Shown: one piece after another, positions 24,705-33,889 of the stretch | How the letters are laid out: each line of letters starts with the position of its first letter | Numbering within the stretch: position 1 is the first letter of the stretch | Program-made: the position numbers and the translations under genes | NCBI RefSeq assembly: GCF_009768975.1 | Contig: NZ_CP035733.1 | Location: 372,001-436,000 of the forward strand | Direction of reading: 5' to 3' | Length of the DNA: 64,000 nt | From: Sphingorhabdus lacus | GTDB lineage: Bacteria; Pseudomonadota; Alphaproteobacteria; Sphingomonadales; Sphingomonadaceae | Notes under the pieces: model-generated | Seen by the model: only the letters and a program-made list of their open reading frames with translations | The model's database searches: none | What the model was told of the DNA's origin: nothing

Positions 24705-27700
24705 ATGCATATCGCAGAAGTTGCAATTCGTAGATGGCAGCTAACGCTGGTGCTTTTTACATTGCTATGTGCCTTGGGGTTTTCAGCATTTCAGCAAGTG
24801 CCGCGGGCGGTAGATCCACATTTTTCAATGCCAGTCGTGTCGATTGTCGCACTTCAACCGGGGGCTGATCCTGCGGAAATCGAACAAACAATTACCAAAC
24901 CCATAGAAGAACTGATTCAAGGTCTAGAAGACGTGCAAAATGTGGCGTCAACCAGCACAGACGGCAGCGCGGTCATCCGTGCTGAATTCGACTGGTCGGG
25001 AGATCCTGATCAATATTTCAATGACACGGTTCGCGAAGTTACTGCTATTCGGAGCCAGTTGCCATCGGACCTACAGCGACTGACATTCGAAAAAATTCGA
25101 ACAACAAATACCTCTATCTTGCAAATCGCACTGCTGAGCGAATCAGCCAGTTGGTACCGCATGGAGAAATATGCCAGGGATATCAGCGAGGCGCTGGGCC
25201 GATATAAGGAAGTTCGGCAAACTGAAATATACGGTCTGCCCCAGCCTGAAATTAGCGTTGCAGTTAATGCTGGGCGGCTTGCTGCTTTGCGAGTTCCCGC
25301 AAGTGCGGTAGCCGACGCAATCAGATTGGGTGGGGCAGATGTACCTGCTGGCGCTGTTACAAGCGGAACACGTAGGTTCAATGTAGAGGCAGGCGGAGCA
25401 TTTCGCGACTTGGAGACGATCAGAAGTCTGCCATTGCGCACAAATGATGGAACATTGCTACGTGTTGGCGACGTAGCAGAAGTCAAATACGGCGCCGCCG
25501 AACAACGCGTCAAAGTGAGTCACAACGGGAAAAGGGCGATTTGGATAACGGCAAATCAGAAGCAAGGAACTGACGCTACCAAATTACGCAATTTACTCGT
25601 GCAAGAATTGGCACTCCAGCAGAAACTGCTCCCCCCAGACATCAAGGCTATCGTTCAGTTTGATCAAAGTAGAGACATTACGAAGCGGTTGAAAGAACTT
25701 GCAAGAGACTTTGGCATCGCTCTCTTTCTGGTTCTTTTTACGCTACTGCCGCTTGGTTGGCGCGCGTCAATCATTGTGATGATTTCAATCCCGCTGTCCA
25801 TTGCATCGGGTCTGCTTGCAATTTCTGCCATGGGATTCAACCTTAGCCAACTAGTCGTAGCAGGTTTCATTTTGTCTCTAGGGCTTCTTGTCGACGACTC
25901 CATCGTTGTCGTAGAGAATATTGCGCGGCATTTGAGGATGGGAAAAAGTCGCGATCAGGCCGCAATCGATGGCACAAAAGAGATCACGATGGCCGTAATG
26001 GGTTCGACGGGCGTCCTGATTTTTGCTTTTTTCCCGCTATTCTTTTTACCTGAGGGTGCCGGGAAATTTACGCAGAGCTTCATCGGAACAATAGTTTCAA
26101 CTATCACCGCTTCAATGATTGTTTCGCTTACTATCGTCCCCTTTTTAGCCAGCCGGATTTTAAGTCGCGATGAAGAAGAAGGGGGTAACGCTTTACTTCG
26201 TTGGTTGATGGGAAAGATCGACCGCTTTTACCATCCCATGTTGCATTGGGCGTTGGATCGACCTCGCCGGACAGTCTGGGGCGCATTGGCGGTGACGTGC
26301 GCTGCTTTTTCCTTGGTTCCCGTCCTTGGCTTTAGCCTTTTTCCCAATGCGGACACGTCCTATTTTCGTGTTACCGTTGAAGCGGAACAGGGATCTAGCA
26401 TTGAAGAAACTGGCCGTATAATCCGTAAGGTATCAGAAGTGCTCAAGTCGGAACCGGCCATTACCGTACGCGCAGAGAATGTCGGAGCGTATAACCCCCC
26501 TGTTTTTTACAATGTATTCCAGCGGGGTGAAAACCCCACCCATGGCGAAGTCTTGGCTATCATGAATGAATGGAAGGGTGCGCAATCCCGGGCTATGGTC
26601 GATCGTCTAAGGCAAAAACTTGACCTCATTCCGGGAGCACGCATTAAGATCGTTCTTTTCCAGAACGGCGCACCGATAAATGCGCCTGTCGAGTTTCGCG
26701 TATATGGGCCAGAACAAGAAGAACTTCGCAACGTCGCTACCAAGATGGAGCAAATCCTAAGGGATACGCCTGGTGCCCGTGACGTGAACAATCCCGTCGC
26801 ATTTGATCGCGTAGACCTTGATGTTAGGATCGACGATGCGAAGGCAGCTCTACTTGATGTGCCTTCCGGCGCGCCTCGGCGGGCAATAAGGCTCGCCCTT
26901 TCAGGAGAGCGATCCGGAACGTTTCGAGATAGCGAGGGTGATAGTTACCCCGTTGTCGTTCGGTTGCCTTTGGCGGAAACGCAGCCAGTTTCGGCGCTGG
27001 AATCTATTTATGTTTCAAACCGCAGTGGTCAATCCGTCCAGCTCTCCGAAATTAGCCGCCCAATATTGGAATCAACACCTGCAGCAATTTACCGTTATAA
27101 TCTGGAACGAAACATAAGCATTACAGCACAGATTTCTGACGGTGCTGTCGTGTCAAAAGTCAATAGCGACGCACAACGGAAAATGGACTCAATTCCGCTT
27201 AAGCCTGGTTATTCGATTGAGATTGGTGGAGAAGCGGAAAAAATAAACGATACTTTTGCTGGCTTCGGGCCGATCGTCATTATCGCCATGTTTAGCATCT
27301 TTGCCATCCTCGTCGCAGAGTTTGGTCGCTTTAAAGAAGCATTAGTCGTCGCAGGCGTTATTCCACTGGGGACGTTTGGCGGTCTGATTGCCCTTCTGAT
27401 TACCGGAAATAATTTATCCTTTTTGGCGGTCATAGGCTTCATTGCGCTGGTCGGCATTGAAATCAAAAACTCGATATTACTAGTAGATTTCACAAGCCAA
27501 TTGCGTGACCGGGGAATGGCCTTGCGCGAGGCCATAGAACAAGCTGGTGAAGTTCGCTTTCTTCCTGTTCTCTTGACTTCGGTGACCGCCATTGGCGGCT
27601 TGATGCCACTGGCACTATTTGGGGGAAGCTTATACGGTCCCTTGGCAATTGTGTTGATTGGGGGCTTGATTTCGTCGACACTGCTATCACGTATTGTAAC

Positions 27701-27791
27701 ACCCGCAATGTACTTGCTGGTTGTTCGCAGTGATGAAAATAAGGCTGCAATGCCCTCTATCGACACAAAGGAATTATCGAATGCCACATGA
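24705..27791 (+). CDS. RND-family efflux permease (HAE1/AcrB-like)
   Basis: This proton-driven inner-membrane exporter has 1028 aa, the normal AcrB length. It has a first transmembrane helix at residues 12-28 (LTLVLFTLLCALGFSAF). The first porter loop (ADPAEIEQTITKPIEE) and the TM4 proton-relay pair in GLLVDDSIVVVENIARHL are visible. Internal repetition gives a second TM bundle (SLVPVLGFSLFPNAD, then IGFIALVGIEIKNSILLVDF). The substrate class (drug, bile acid, solvent) cannot be read. The 3' end overlaps msrA by 11 nt, and the adaptor is directly upstream, so adaptor-pump-msrA form one unit. AT-richer codon use suggests transfer or a different selection. Confidence 0.93.
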   Translation: MHIAEVAIRRWQLTLVLFTLLCALGFSAFQQVPRAVDPHFSMPVVSIVALQPGADPAEIEQTITKPIEELIQGLEDVQNVASTSTDGSAVIRAEFDWSGDPDQYFNDTVREVTAIRSQLPSDLQRLTFEKIRTTNTSILQIALLSESASWYRMEKYARDISEALGRYKEVRQTEIYGLPQPEISVAVNAGRLAALRVPASAVADAIRLGGADVPAGAVTSGTRRFNVEAGGAFRDLETIRSLPLRTNDGTLLRVGDVAEVKYGAAEQRVKVSHNGKRAIWITANQKQGTDATKLRNLLVQELALQQKLLPPDIKAIVQFDQSRDITKRLKELARDFGIALFLVLFTLLPLGWRASIIVMISIPLSIASGLLAISAMGFNLSQLVVAGFILSLGLLVDDSIVVVENIARHLRMGKSRDQAAIDGTKEITMAVMGSTGVLIFAFFPLFFLPEGAGKFTQSFIGTIVSTITASMIVSLTIVPFLASRILSRDEEEGGNALLRWLMGKIDRFYHPMLHWALDRPRRTVWGALAVTCAAFSLVPVLGFSLFPNADTSYFRVTVEAEQGSSIEETGRIIRKVSEVLKSEPAITVRAENVGAYNPPVFYNVFQRGENPTHGEVLAIMNEWKGAQSRAMVDRLRQKLDLIPGARIKIVLFQNGAPINAPVEFRVYGPEQEELRNVATKMEQILRDTPGARDVNNPVAFDRVDLDVRIDDAKAALLDVPSGAPRRAIRLALSGERSGTFRDSEGDSYPVVVRLPLAETQPVSALESIYVSNRSGQSVQLSEISRPILESTPAAIYRYNLERNISITAQISDGAVVSKVNSDAQRKMDSIPLKPGYSIEIGGEAEKINDTFAGFGPIVIIAMFSIFAILVAEFGRFKEALVVAGVIPLGTFGGLIALLITGNNLSFLAVIGFIALVGIEIKNSILLVDFTSQLRDRGMALREAIEQAGEVRFLPVLLTSVTAIGGLMPLALFGGSLYGPLAIVLIGGLISSTLLSRIVTPAMYLLVVRSDENKAAMPSIDTKELSNAT

Positions 27792-28314
27792 AGAGGCAAT
27801 CTTTGCCGGAGGATGCTTCTGGTGCACGGAGGCCGTATTTGGTCGACTGAAAGGTGTGCAAAGCGTCGAAAGCGGATATATCGGCGGAGATATTGAAAAT
27901 CCTACCTATAAACAGGTTTGTGGCGGCGACACGGGCCATGCCGAAGCCATCCGTATCACCTACGATCCTTCGACAATAAGATACTCCGATTTACTCGACA
28001 TATTTTTCGCAACCCACGATCCTACTCAACTTAACCGGCAGGGTAATGATATCGGAACACAGTATCGATCCGCAATTTTCCCGTTGGACGATGGCCAGCA
28101 TCAACTCGCCTCGCAAGGAATAGCGAGGGCATCTGCGGATTGGCCGGCTCCAATCGTGACAACGATTGAAGGGCCTGCAACGTGGTACCCTGCTGAAGAT
28201 TATCATCAAGAATATTGGGAAGGTGAGGGGCAACGTAATCCCTATTGCTTGGCGGTTATTCCACCAAAACTCGCGAAGTTGAAAAAGAGTTTTGCACAAA
28301 AATTGTCAAATTGA
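27781..28314 (+). CDS. msrA: Peptide-methionine (S)-S-oxide reductase MsrA
   Basis: MsrA repairs oxidised methionine. The 177-aa product starts at ATG 27781, inside the last codons of the RND pump gene. It carries GGCFWC with catalytic C12 (C15 follows) near the N-terminus. It also has GYIGG, YKQVCGGDTGHAEAIRITYDP, DPTQLNRQGNDIGTQYRSAIF and the AEDYHQEYWEG motif. The chain ends NPYCLAVIPPKLAKLKK, with a possible resolving cysteine in NPYC. There is no signal peptide, so it is cytoplasmic. The 11-nt overlap with the efflux pump is unusual and suggests co-regulated stress response. No msrB is nearby. Confidence 0.95.
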   Translation: MPHEEAIFAGGCFWCTEAVFGRLKGVQSVESGYIGGDIENPTYKQVCGGDTGHAEAIRITYDPSTIRYSDLLDIFFATHDPTQLNRQGNDIGTQYRSAIFPLDDGQHQLASQGIARASADWPAPIVTTIEGPATWYPAEDYHQEYWEGEGQRNPYCLAVIPPKLAKLKKSFAQKLSN

Positions 28315-28387
28315 GTACTCGCCAAATTGCCAAATAATTATCCTTCCGAGTAATCGACAAATTCTGCAACAGGGGTATTGAAGCGGC

Positions 28388-29257
28388 ATGGAAATCAAAC
28401 CGATACGCAAAGCCGTCTTCCCTGTTGCAGGGCTTGGCACCCGTTTTCTCCCGGCAACAAAGGCCATCCCTAAGGAGATGCTGCCAATCGTTGACAGTCC
28501 TTTGATTCAATACGCCGTCGATGAAGCGCGAGAAGCTGGCATAGAACAGATGATTTTCGTCACTGGACGCGGGAAAAGCGCGATCGAAGATCATTTTGAT
28601 ATCGCCTATGAACTCGAAAAGACAATGTCCGAACGGGGTAAAGATTTATCGGTTCTGGAGCCTACACGCTTAGGACCGGGCAACTGTGCATATGTACGGC
28701 AACAGGAGCCTCTCGGTCTTGGGCACGCAATTTGGTGCGCCCGCGACATCGTAGGGGATGAACCCTTTGCCATTTTCCTGCCGGACGAATTTATGCACGG
28801 CTCGCCCGGATGCATGAAGCAGATGGTTGACGCCTACCACAATATTGGCGGCAACATGATCAGCGTTCTCGAGATTCCGCACGAAAAAGTGTCAAGCTAT
28901 GGTGTGATCGCACCAGGCAAGAGTGACGGTGCGGTGACAGAGGTCATGGGCTTAGTCGAAAAGCCGAAGGTCGAAGACGCGCCATCGAACTTGATCATAT
29001 CTGGCCGTTACATTCTGCAACCTGAAGTCATGCGTGTCCTTGAGCATCAAGAAAAAGGTGCAGGGGGCGAAATCCAGCTAACGGATGCAATGGCTCAGAT
29101 GATCGGAAAGCAACCATTTCACGCTGTGACGTTCGATGGAAGTCGATACGACTGTGGCTCGAAAGTTGGTTACATAGAAGCTAATTTGGCCGTCGCGTTA
29201 TCCCGCGCGGATATGGCGGACGAAGTGCGTGCTATTGCGTTCGATTTGTTGAAGTAG
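28388..29257 (+). CDS. galU: UTP--glucose-1-phosphate uridylyltransferase
   Basis: GalU makes UDP-glucose for surface polysaccharides, including capsule, lipopolysaccharide and sphingan-type polymers. The 289-aa product has the nucleotidyltransferase signature VAGLGTRFLPATKAIPKEMLPI with basic residues for the triphosphate, the sugar-binding PIVDSPLIQYAVDEA, and FLPDEFMHG with the metal-binding Asp. The C-terminal part DCGSKVGYIEANLAVAL is typical. The length is normal. It lies 73 nt after msrA on the same strand; a small lipoprotein gene follows. Its function is secure. Confidence 0.95.
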   Translation: MEIKPIRKAVFPVAGLGTRFLPATKAIPKEMLPIVDSPLIQYAVDEAREAGIEQMIFVTGRGKSAIEDHFDIAYELEKTMSERGKDLSVLEPTRLGPGNCAYVRQQEPLGLGHAIWCARDIVGDEPFAIFLPDEFMHGSPGCMKQMVDAYHNIGGNMISVLEIPHEKVSSYGVIAPGKSDGAVTEVMGLVEKPKVEDAPSNLIISGRYILQPEVMRVLEHQEKGAGGEIQLTDAMAQMIGKQPFHAVTFDGSRYDCGSKVGYIEANLAVALSRADMADEVRAIAFDLLK

Positions 29258-29329
29258 GGATAGGCGCGTTAAGCTTCTACTCATATGATACGCGTCAATT
29301 CAGGCGACGATCTTTGCCAAGGAGTTGTT

Positions 29330-29635
29330 ATGCGCTTATTGTTGTCTGCCATGATTGTGCTCACTCTTCCTGGATGCGTTGCATCGGTCGTTAAAGACGT
29401 GGTTACAGCGCCTGTTAAAATTGTTTCCAAGACAGCGGATGTCCTAACAACTAGCCAGTCGGAGGCTGATGAGAAGCGAGGTCGTGAACTTCGGAAGCGT
29501 GAGGAGGCCATAGGGAAACTTGCTCGCCAGCGCGACAAAGCTCGCGAAAAATGTGATGACGGCAACAGCGATGCATGCGCGAAGTTGCAACAACTTGACG
29601 AAGAAATTGAAGTCAAACTGGCAAACCCAAATTAG
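29330..29635 (+). CDS. Small lipoprotein with charged coiled-coil tail, 101 aa
   Basis: AAGGAG lies 5 nt before the ATG at 29330. Residues 1-16 are a lipoprotein signal (MRLLLSAMIVLTLPGC, lipobox LPGC). The mature part contains a short hydrophobic stretch (ASVVKDVVTAPVKIV). A highly charged helix follows (ADEKRGRELRKREEAIGKLARQRDKAREK, broken here by reading in two halves) with two cysteines, C77 and C83 region, in EKCDDGNSDACAK. It is likely an outer-membrane or periplasmic lipoprotein. I do not recognise a named function. The gene stands alone behind galU. Confidence 0.75.
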   Translation: MRLLLSAMIVLTLPGCVASVVKDVVTAPVKIVSKTADVLTTSQSEADEKRGRELRKREEAIGKLARQRDKAREKCDDGNSDACAKLQQLDEEIEVKLANPN

Positions 29636-29716
29636 TGAGACTTGTTTCGGTGAAATACTAATCAAGTTCGACAAACAACTGTAACGGTTGTATTTTTGCG
29701 CTTGGTCGAATGGATG

Positions 29717-29735
29717 CTTCGTTTGTCGAACGAAG
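29717..29735. promoter_or_regulatory. 7-bp inverted repeat upstream of the TonB-dependent receptor
   Basis: CTTCGTT (29717-29723) and AACGAAG (29729-29735) are perfect arms with a 5-nt spacer, about 80 nt before the receptor start. It may be an operator for a dimeric regulator. It also could form a hairpin at the end of the preceding transcript, but no T-run follows. Confidence 0.4.
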
Positions 29736-29772
29736 ATTCCAAATATTTGTCTACAGATGTAATCGGGTTATC

Positions 29773-29804
29773 GAAAGATCCAGCGCATGCGGCGCGGGTC
29801 TTTC
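29773..29804 (+). other. Stable hairpin abutting the ribosome binding site of the TonB-dependent receptor
   Basis: GAAAGATCC (29773-29781) pairs with GGGTCTTTC (29796-29804) over nine positions including one G-U pair. An inner GCGC/GCGC stem lies above a single bulged A. The Shine-Dalgarno GGGAGG begins at the very next base, and the ATG is at 29815. An RNA hairpin in this place can gate ribosome entry or protect the 5' end. Function is inferred. Confidence 0.5.
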
Positions 29805-29814
29805 GGGAGGATAA

Positions 29815-31929
29815 ATGACAGGTTTTCGACGCAAGATTGCGATAGTGCTAACCGGCACATTTTGCATTATTAGCCCTGCACTTGCGCATGCTGAAGGCCG
29901 ATCCGGCGGCACAGTCAATGTGACGGCGATCGAGGGCAAACGGCAATTTCGCGCCGATTATTTTGAAGTCTATGCGCCGGTAACAGCGTTGGACATGATA
30001 CGCCGTATCCCCGGGTTTACGATCGCTGAAGGAGAAGGACGGCGTGGATTTGGCGAAAACGCAGGCAATGTTTTAATTGATGGCGACCGACCATCCAGCA
30101 AATCTGATGATATTTTCACAATACTTTCGCGCATCCCAGCGAGTGAAGTTGACTATGTCGAGCTCACCGAACAGGCGGGTGCTGATGCCGAAACGCAGGG
30201 GCAAGGACAGGTTGTCAACGTCGTCCGGAGAATTTCTTCCAAGTTGACTGGCACCTATGAGGGCAATGTTGTATTCGGACATCGCTATGGATTTAGACCA
30301 TCAGTCAATGGGTCGGCGACGCTTCGGCGGGGTGAAACCACTTATGAGTTTAACGTCACCTCTTACTCCGAAAGAGTATACGGCTATGGTCCGGAAGATT
30401 TCAAATTGGGCGATGGTAGCTTGGTGGAGCGCCGATACTATAAAGGGACGGGAGGATATGATGGTGCTGGGCTTGGCGGCGCGATAAAGACAAGAATCGG
30501 TGGCGCGAAAGTTAATCTAAATGGCCGCGTTCATCTTGATGATAGTTTCGATCATCGTACTGGCATTTACTCTAATGCCGCAGACATTTTCATTGGCAAT
30601 GAGCTCTTGCTGCGCGGTGGACCGAAAAGCGATATAAACTACGAGTTTGGCGGCGACATCGAGTTTAAATTGTCACCCAAACTAACCACCAAGATCATAG
30701 GCCTTTATCGCGCAGCAACGGAAAGCAACGACTCCAGTATTGAAACTGCGCGCATAGGTCAGCCAGCTACTTTCTTTGAAACGCGGAATCGAAACAAGCC
30801 GGTCGAATTTGTCGGAAGAATCCAAAATGACTGGAGCGCATTGGCAGGCCACGCCATCCAATTTGGTGGAGAGGTCGCCTATAATCAACTAGATGCGCGT
30901 TTCTCGGCTGCCAATTCCGTTTTAGGAGCAGTTACCGTTTTTCCGGCATCAAATGTTCTCGTTGAAGAAACCAGAATTGAACCCTTTTTAACCGATGTCT
31001 GGGCGGTAAGTTCAAAATGGAAAATCGAAGCTGGAGCTATTGCTGAATTTTCTAAACTGACACTGTCTGGAGACAGTTCCGCCTCGCGCAGTTTTCAGTT
31101 TGTAAAACCTCGTGTCATAGCAACATGGTCGGTGGACCCATTCACCACTGTGGAGTTCAGGGTGGATCGTCAGGTCGCCCAGTTGGATTTTGGCGAGTTC
31201 GCCACATCTATTGATGTGGCGTTGGGAAATCAGGTTGACGCAGGGAATGCGGACTTAGTGCCGGAGAAAGTTACAACTTTAGCGGCTCAGATACGGCATA
31301 AATTCCTCGAGCGAGGAAGCATACAGTTTCGCGGCGAATATCAGATGATCGGCGATACGCAGGATCTGGTCCCGGTAACTTTACGCGACGCCGCAGGCAA
31401 TATCACAGCTCAGTTCGATGGTGCAGGAAACATTGGCGACAGCAAGAGGTGGAATGGGGAGCTGGAAATTACCCTTCCGCTCGATTGGTTCACCAAGAGT
31501 GTCGGGTTCAGCGGTATGGAAGTCAAATATACCGGCCATTACCACGGCAGCCGCGTGACTGACCCGGTGACCGGGCAATCGCGACGTATGTCCAATCGGC
31601 CGGTCTGGCATCAGGAGTGGGCGTTGCGGCATGATATTGCAAAAAGCGGCTTCGTGTATGGCGTTACTGCCTATGTGCAGGCCCAGAATAACGCCTATTT
31701 TTTCAATGAGTATCGCCGGCAAAAGGAAGGCGTCCGGACAAATGTGTTCATTGAATATTCGAAGTTTAAGTTAGGCACGTTGCGCATACAATATACGAGT
31801 ATCCCCGACTTCGGGCGCGACCGCTTTATCTATGCGGGTACGCGAGCAACCGGTCCCATTACGCAGATCGTTAACCGTCGGCGTTACCTCGATCCGCTGT
31901 TCCAGATAACCCTGAGCGGAAAATTCTGA
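29815..31929 (+). CDS. TonB-dependent outer-membrane receptor
   Basis: This is an outer-membrane beta-barrel for energised uptake of a scarce ligand. The 704-aa product has a signal peptide (residues 1-27, ending LAHA|E) and a plug domain (about 40-140: VTALDMIRRIPGFTI, NVLIDGDRPSSKSDD, VDYVELTEQAGADAE). The barrel that follows ends with LDPLFQITLSGKF, a terminal Phe as BAM substrates require. The N-terminus has no extra signalling domain and a TonB box is not obvious. The ligand is unknown: iron siderophore, vitamin or oligosaccharide are possible. It is convergent with the MacAB-like genes. Confidence 0.9.
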   Translation: MTGFRRKIAIVLTGTFCIISPALAHAEGRSGGTVNVTAIEGKRQFRADYFEVYAPVTALDMIRRIPGFTIAEGEGRRGFGENAGNVLIDGDRPSSKSDDIFTILSRIPASEVDYVELTEQAGADAETQGQGQVVNVVRRISSKLTGTYEGNVVFGHRYGFRPSVNGSATLRRGETTYEFNVTSYSERVYGYGPEDFKLGDGSLVERRYYKGTGGYDGAGLGGAIKTRIGGAKVNLNGRVHLDDSFDHRTGIYSNAADIFIGNELLLRGGPKSDINYEFGGDIEFKLSPKLTTKIIGLYRAATESNDSSIETARIGQPATFFETRNRNKPVEFVGRIQNDWSALAGHAIQFGGEVAYNQLDARFSAANSVLGAVTVFPASNVLVEETRIEPFLTDVWAVSSKWKIEAGAIAEFSKLTLSGDSSASRSFQFVKPRVIATWSVDPFTTVEFRVDRQVAQLDFGEFATSIDVALGNQVDAGNADLVPEKVTTLAAQIRHKFLERGSIQFRGEYQMIGDTQDLVPVTLRDAAGNITAQFDGAGNIGDSKRWNGELEITLPLDWFTKSVGFSGMEVKYTGHYHGSRVTDPVTGQSRRMSNRPVWHQEWALRHDIAKSGFVYGVTAYVQAQNNAYFFNEYRRQKEGVRTNVFIEYSKFKLGTLRIQYTSIPDFGRDRFIYAGTRATGPITQIVNRRRYLDPLFQITLSGKF

Positions 31930-33180
31930 CTATTCGCTTCGAAGAGCTTCAATCGGCGAAAGCCGTGAAGCCCGAATGGCAGGATATCCACCAAATAGAA
32001 GCCCAATAACGGCGGAAAAGGCTACGGAAAATATCGCCGTGTCAATGCCAACGGGTGCCGGAAAATCGGCGACTTTTTGAAAAATCGTAGCGGCTAGCAT
32101 TGCAAGGAATAAGCCGATGGCGCCGCCGATAATGCAAAGGACCGCTGCCTCGACGAGGAATTGGTTACGGATGTCGCTGCGTTTTGCGCCCAGCGCCATG
32201 CGCAAACCAATTTCGCGGGTCCGCTCGGTGACGCTGACCAGCATGATATTCATAATGCCGATACCTCCCACCAAGAGGGAGATAGAGGCAATAGCCACAA
32301 GCACCGCTTGGAAAATCTGCGTGACCTGACCCGTTGTCTCGGCAATTTCCGTCGTTGTGCGGACGGTGAAGGGATTAATTTTGCCCTTTTGGACACGATA
32401 CCGATCCCGCAAGAGATTTTTGATCTCTTTCTGCCCTGCCAGTAACGCGTCTTCATCTTCGAAACCAACGAAGAGCAATGTGACATCGTCCGGGCCTTGA
32501 GTGGGTGTCGTCAAAAGCCTTTGGCGCAATGTTGTAATGGGGACGACAATCTGGTCGTCATTGTCCGTGCCCAAATTGCTGCCCTTGCTTTCGAGCAGGC
32601 CAACGACCGTGAATGGCACCCGATTTACGCGAATCGTCTGCCCAACGGGACTGTCGTCGCCAAACAGCTTGTCCGAAACCGTCTGCCCTATAACCGCAAC
32701 CCGCGCCGCCGATCCGACATCACTTTTCGTGAGAAAACGACCTTCGGAAGCGCTGATGTTCGATACGAATCCATATTCAGGCGTTGCGCCCGTTGCTTGG
32801 GTCGTTGCACTCCGGCCGGGCGTTACCAATTGAACGCTGTTTCGTATTTGAGGCGCCACCGCCCGGACGCCGGACACTTGGCGCAGTATAGCTTGACCAT
32901 CTCGTTCTGTCAGTCGCCCCCGATCATTAGGTCGGGGAGGGCCACTGCCGCTATCGGGTTGCGGAACCACGATGGCCATATTCGACCCTAATGTCGCAAT
33001 CTGCTGCGTCACCGACACTTGCGCGCCGTTCCCGACCGCTACTGCCAATATGACCGAGAAAACGCCAATCATGACGCCTAGGGTCGTCAAAATAGATCGC
33101 ATCAAATTAGTACGCAATGCCGTCAAAGCGATGGCGACGTTGACGCCCCAACCTGCGAGCGAGGCAACTATGCTATTCAT
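31930..33180 (-). CDS. MacB-type ABC transporter permease
   Basis: The 416-aa product has one N-terminal transmembrane helix (SILTTLGVMIGVFSVILAVAVGNGA). A large periplasmic MacB_PCD domain follows (about residues 60-290). Three C-terminal helices come last (AVLVAIASISLLVGGIGIMNIMLVSVTERTREIGLRMALGAK is the signature FtsX core, then VLCIIGGAIGLFLAM and FSAVIGLLFGGYPA). In E. coli MacB the ATPase and permease are one protein; here they are separate. It overlaps the ATPase gene by 8 nt. With the MacA-like adaptor it should form a tripartite exporter that acts on periplasmic substrates (macrolides, lipopeptides or enterotoxin-like peptides in known cases). Confidence 0.9.
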   Translation of the reverse strand: MNSIVASLAGWGVNVAIALTALRTNLMRSILTTLGVMIGVFSVILAVAVGNGAQVSVTQQIATLGSNMAIVVPQPDSGSGPPRPNDRGRLTERDGQAILRQVSGVRAVAPQIRNSVQLVTPGRSATTQATGATPEYGFVSNISASEGRFLTKSDVGSAARVAVIGQTVSDKLFGDDSPVGQTIRVNRVPFTVVGLLESKGSNLGTDNDDQIVVPITTLRQRLLTTPTQGPDDVTLLFVGFEDEDALLAGQKEIKNLLRDRYRVQKGKINPFTVRTTTEIAETTGQVTQIFQAVLVAIASISLLVGGIGIMNIMLVSVTERTREIGLRMALGAKRSDIRNQFLVEAAVLCIIGGAIGLFLAMLAATIFQKVADFPAPVGIDTAIFSVAFSAVIGLLFGGYPAIRASRLSPIEALRSE

Positions 33181-33889
33181 GATGTTCTGCCCGTCGGCGA
33201 GACTTTACCGGTTCATCTTCAATGATTTTACCATCGCGAAATACAACTCGTCTCGCGGCATATTCCGCAATGTCAGGCTCGTGCGTTACGACAACTAATG
33301 TAATTCCGTCATCGTTCAGCTTTTGGAATATCCCCATGATGTCGAGCGATGTTTGCGTGTCGAGCGCCCCGGTGGGTTCATCCGCAAGCAGCATCAACGG
33401 ATCGGTAACCAACGCGCGGGCGATTGCTACACGTTGCTGCTGTCCGCCGGATAGCTTTGCAGGCGTATTTTCCAGGCGATTGCCCAATCCCATTGCTTCC
33501 AGCTTTAACTGCGCCCGCTGGCGCCGGTCGGCATAACCTACGCCGGCATAGATGAGCGGGACAGCGACATTATCGAGCGCACTGGTGCGGGCGAGCAGAT
33601 TGAACTGTTGAAATACAAATCCGATTTTACGGTTCCGAATTTCCGCCAGTTGATCGCTGTCGAGTGATTTTGTATCTATCCCGTCGAGAAGGAGTGTTCC
33701 AGACGAAGGAACATCGAGACAGCCGATCATGTTCATGAATGTCGATTTTCCCGATCCGCTGGCCCCCATGATGGCGACAAATTCGCCGCGTTCGATGGAT
33801 AGCGAGACGTGGTTGACAGCGTGCACTGTTTCACCGCCAATTTCGTAATCTTTTACGAGATCGTGGGTTTCAATTAGCGGAATCGTCAT
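33173..33889 (-). CDS. MacB/LolD-type ABC transporter ATPase
   Basis: This 238-aa nucleotide-binding subunit powers the adjacent FtsX-type permease. It shows Walker A (GASGSGKSTFMN, about residues 40-51), Q-loop (FVFQQFNLLAR), the signature LSGGQQQRVAIARAL, Walker B (LMLLADEPTGALD) and H-loop (VVVTHEPD). It overlaps the permease gene by 8 nt and the adaptor gene by 20 nt, so the three genes are one operon reading adaptor, ATPase, permease. Sequence alone does not tell MacB from LolD-type, but the periplasmic domain of the permease points to the MacB mechanism. Confidence 0.93.
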   Translation of the reverse strand: MTIPLIETHDLVKDYEIGGETVHAVNHVSLSIERGEFVAIMGASGSGKSTFMNMIGCLDVPSSGTLLLDGIDTKSLDSDQLAEIRNRKIGFVFQQFNLLARTSALDNVAVPLIYAGVGYADRRQRAQLKLEAMGLGNRLENTPAKLSGGQQQRVAIARALVTDPLMLLADEPTGALDTQTSLDIMGIFQKLNDDGITLVVVTHEPDIAEYAARRVVFRDGKIIEDEPVKSRRRAEHHE

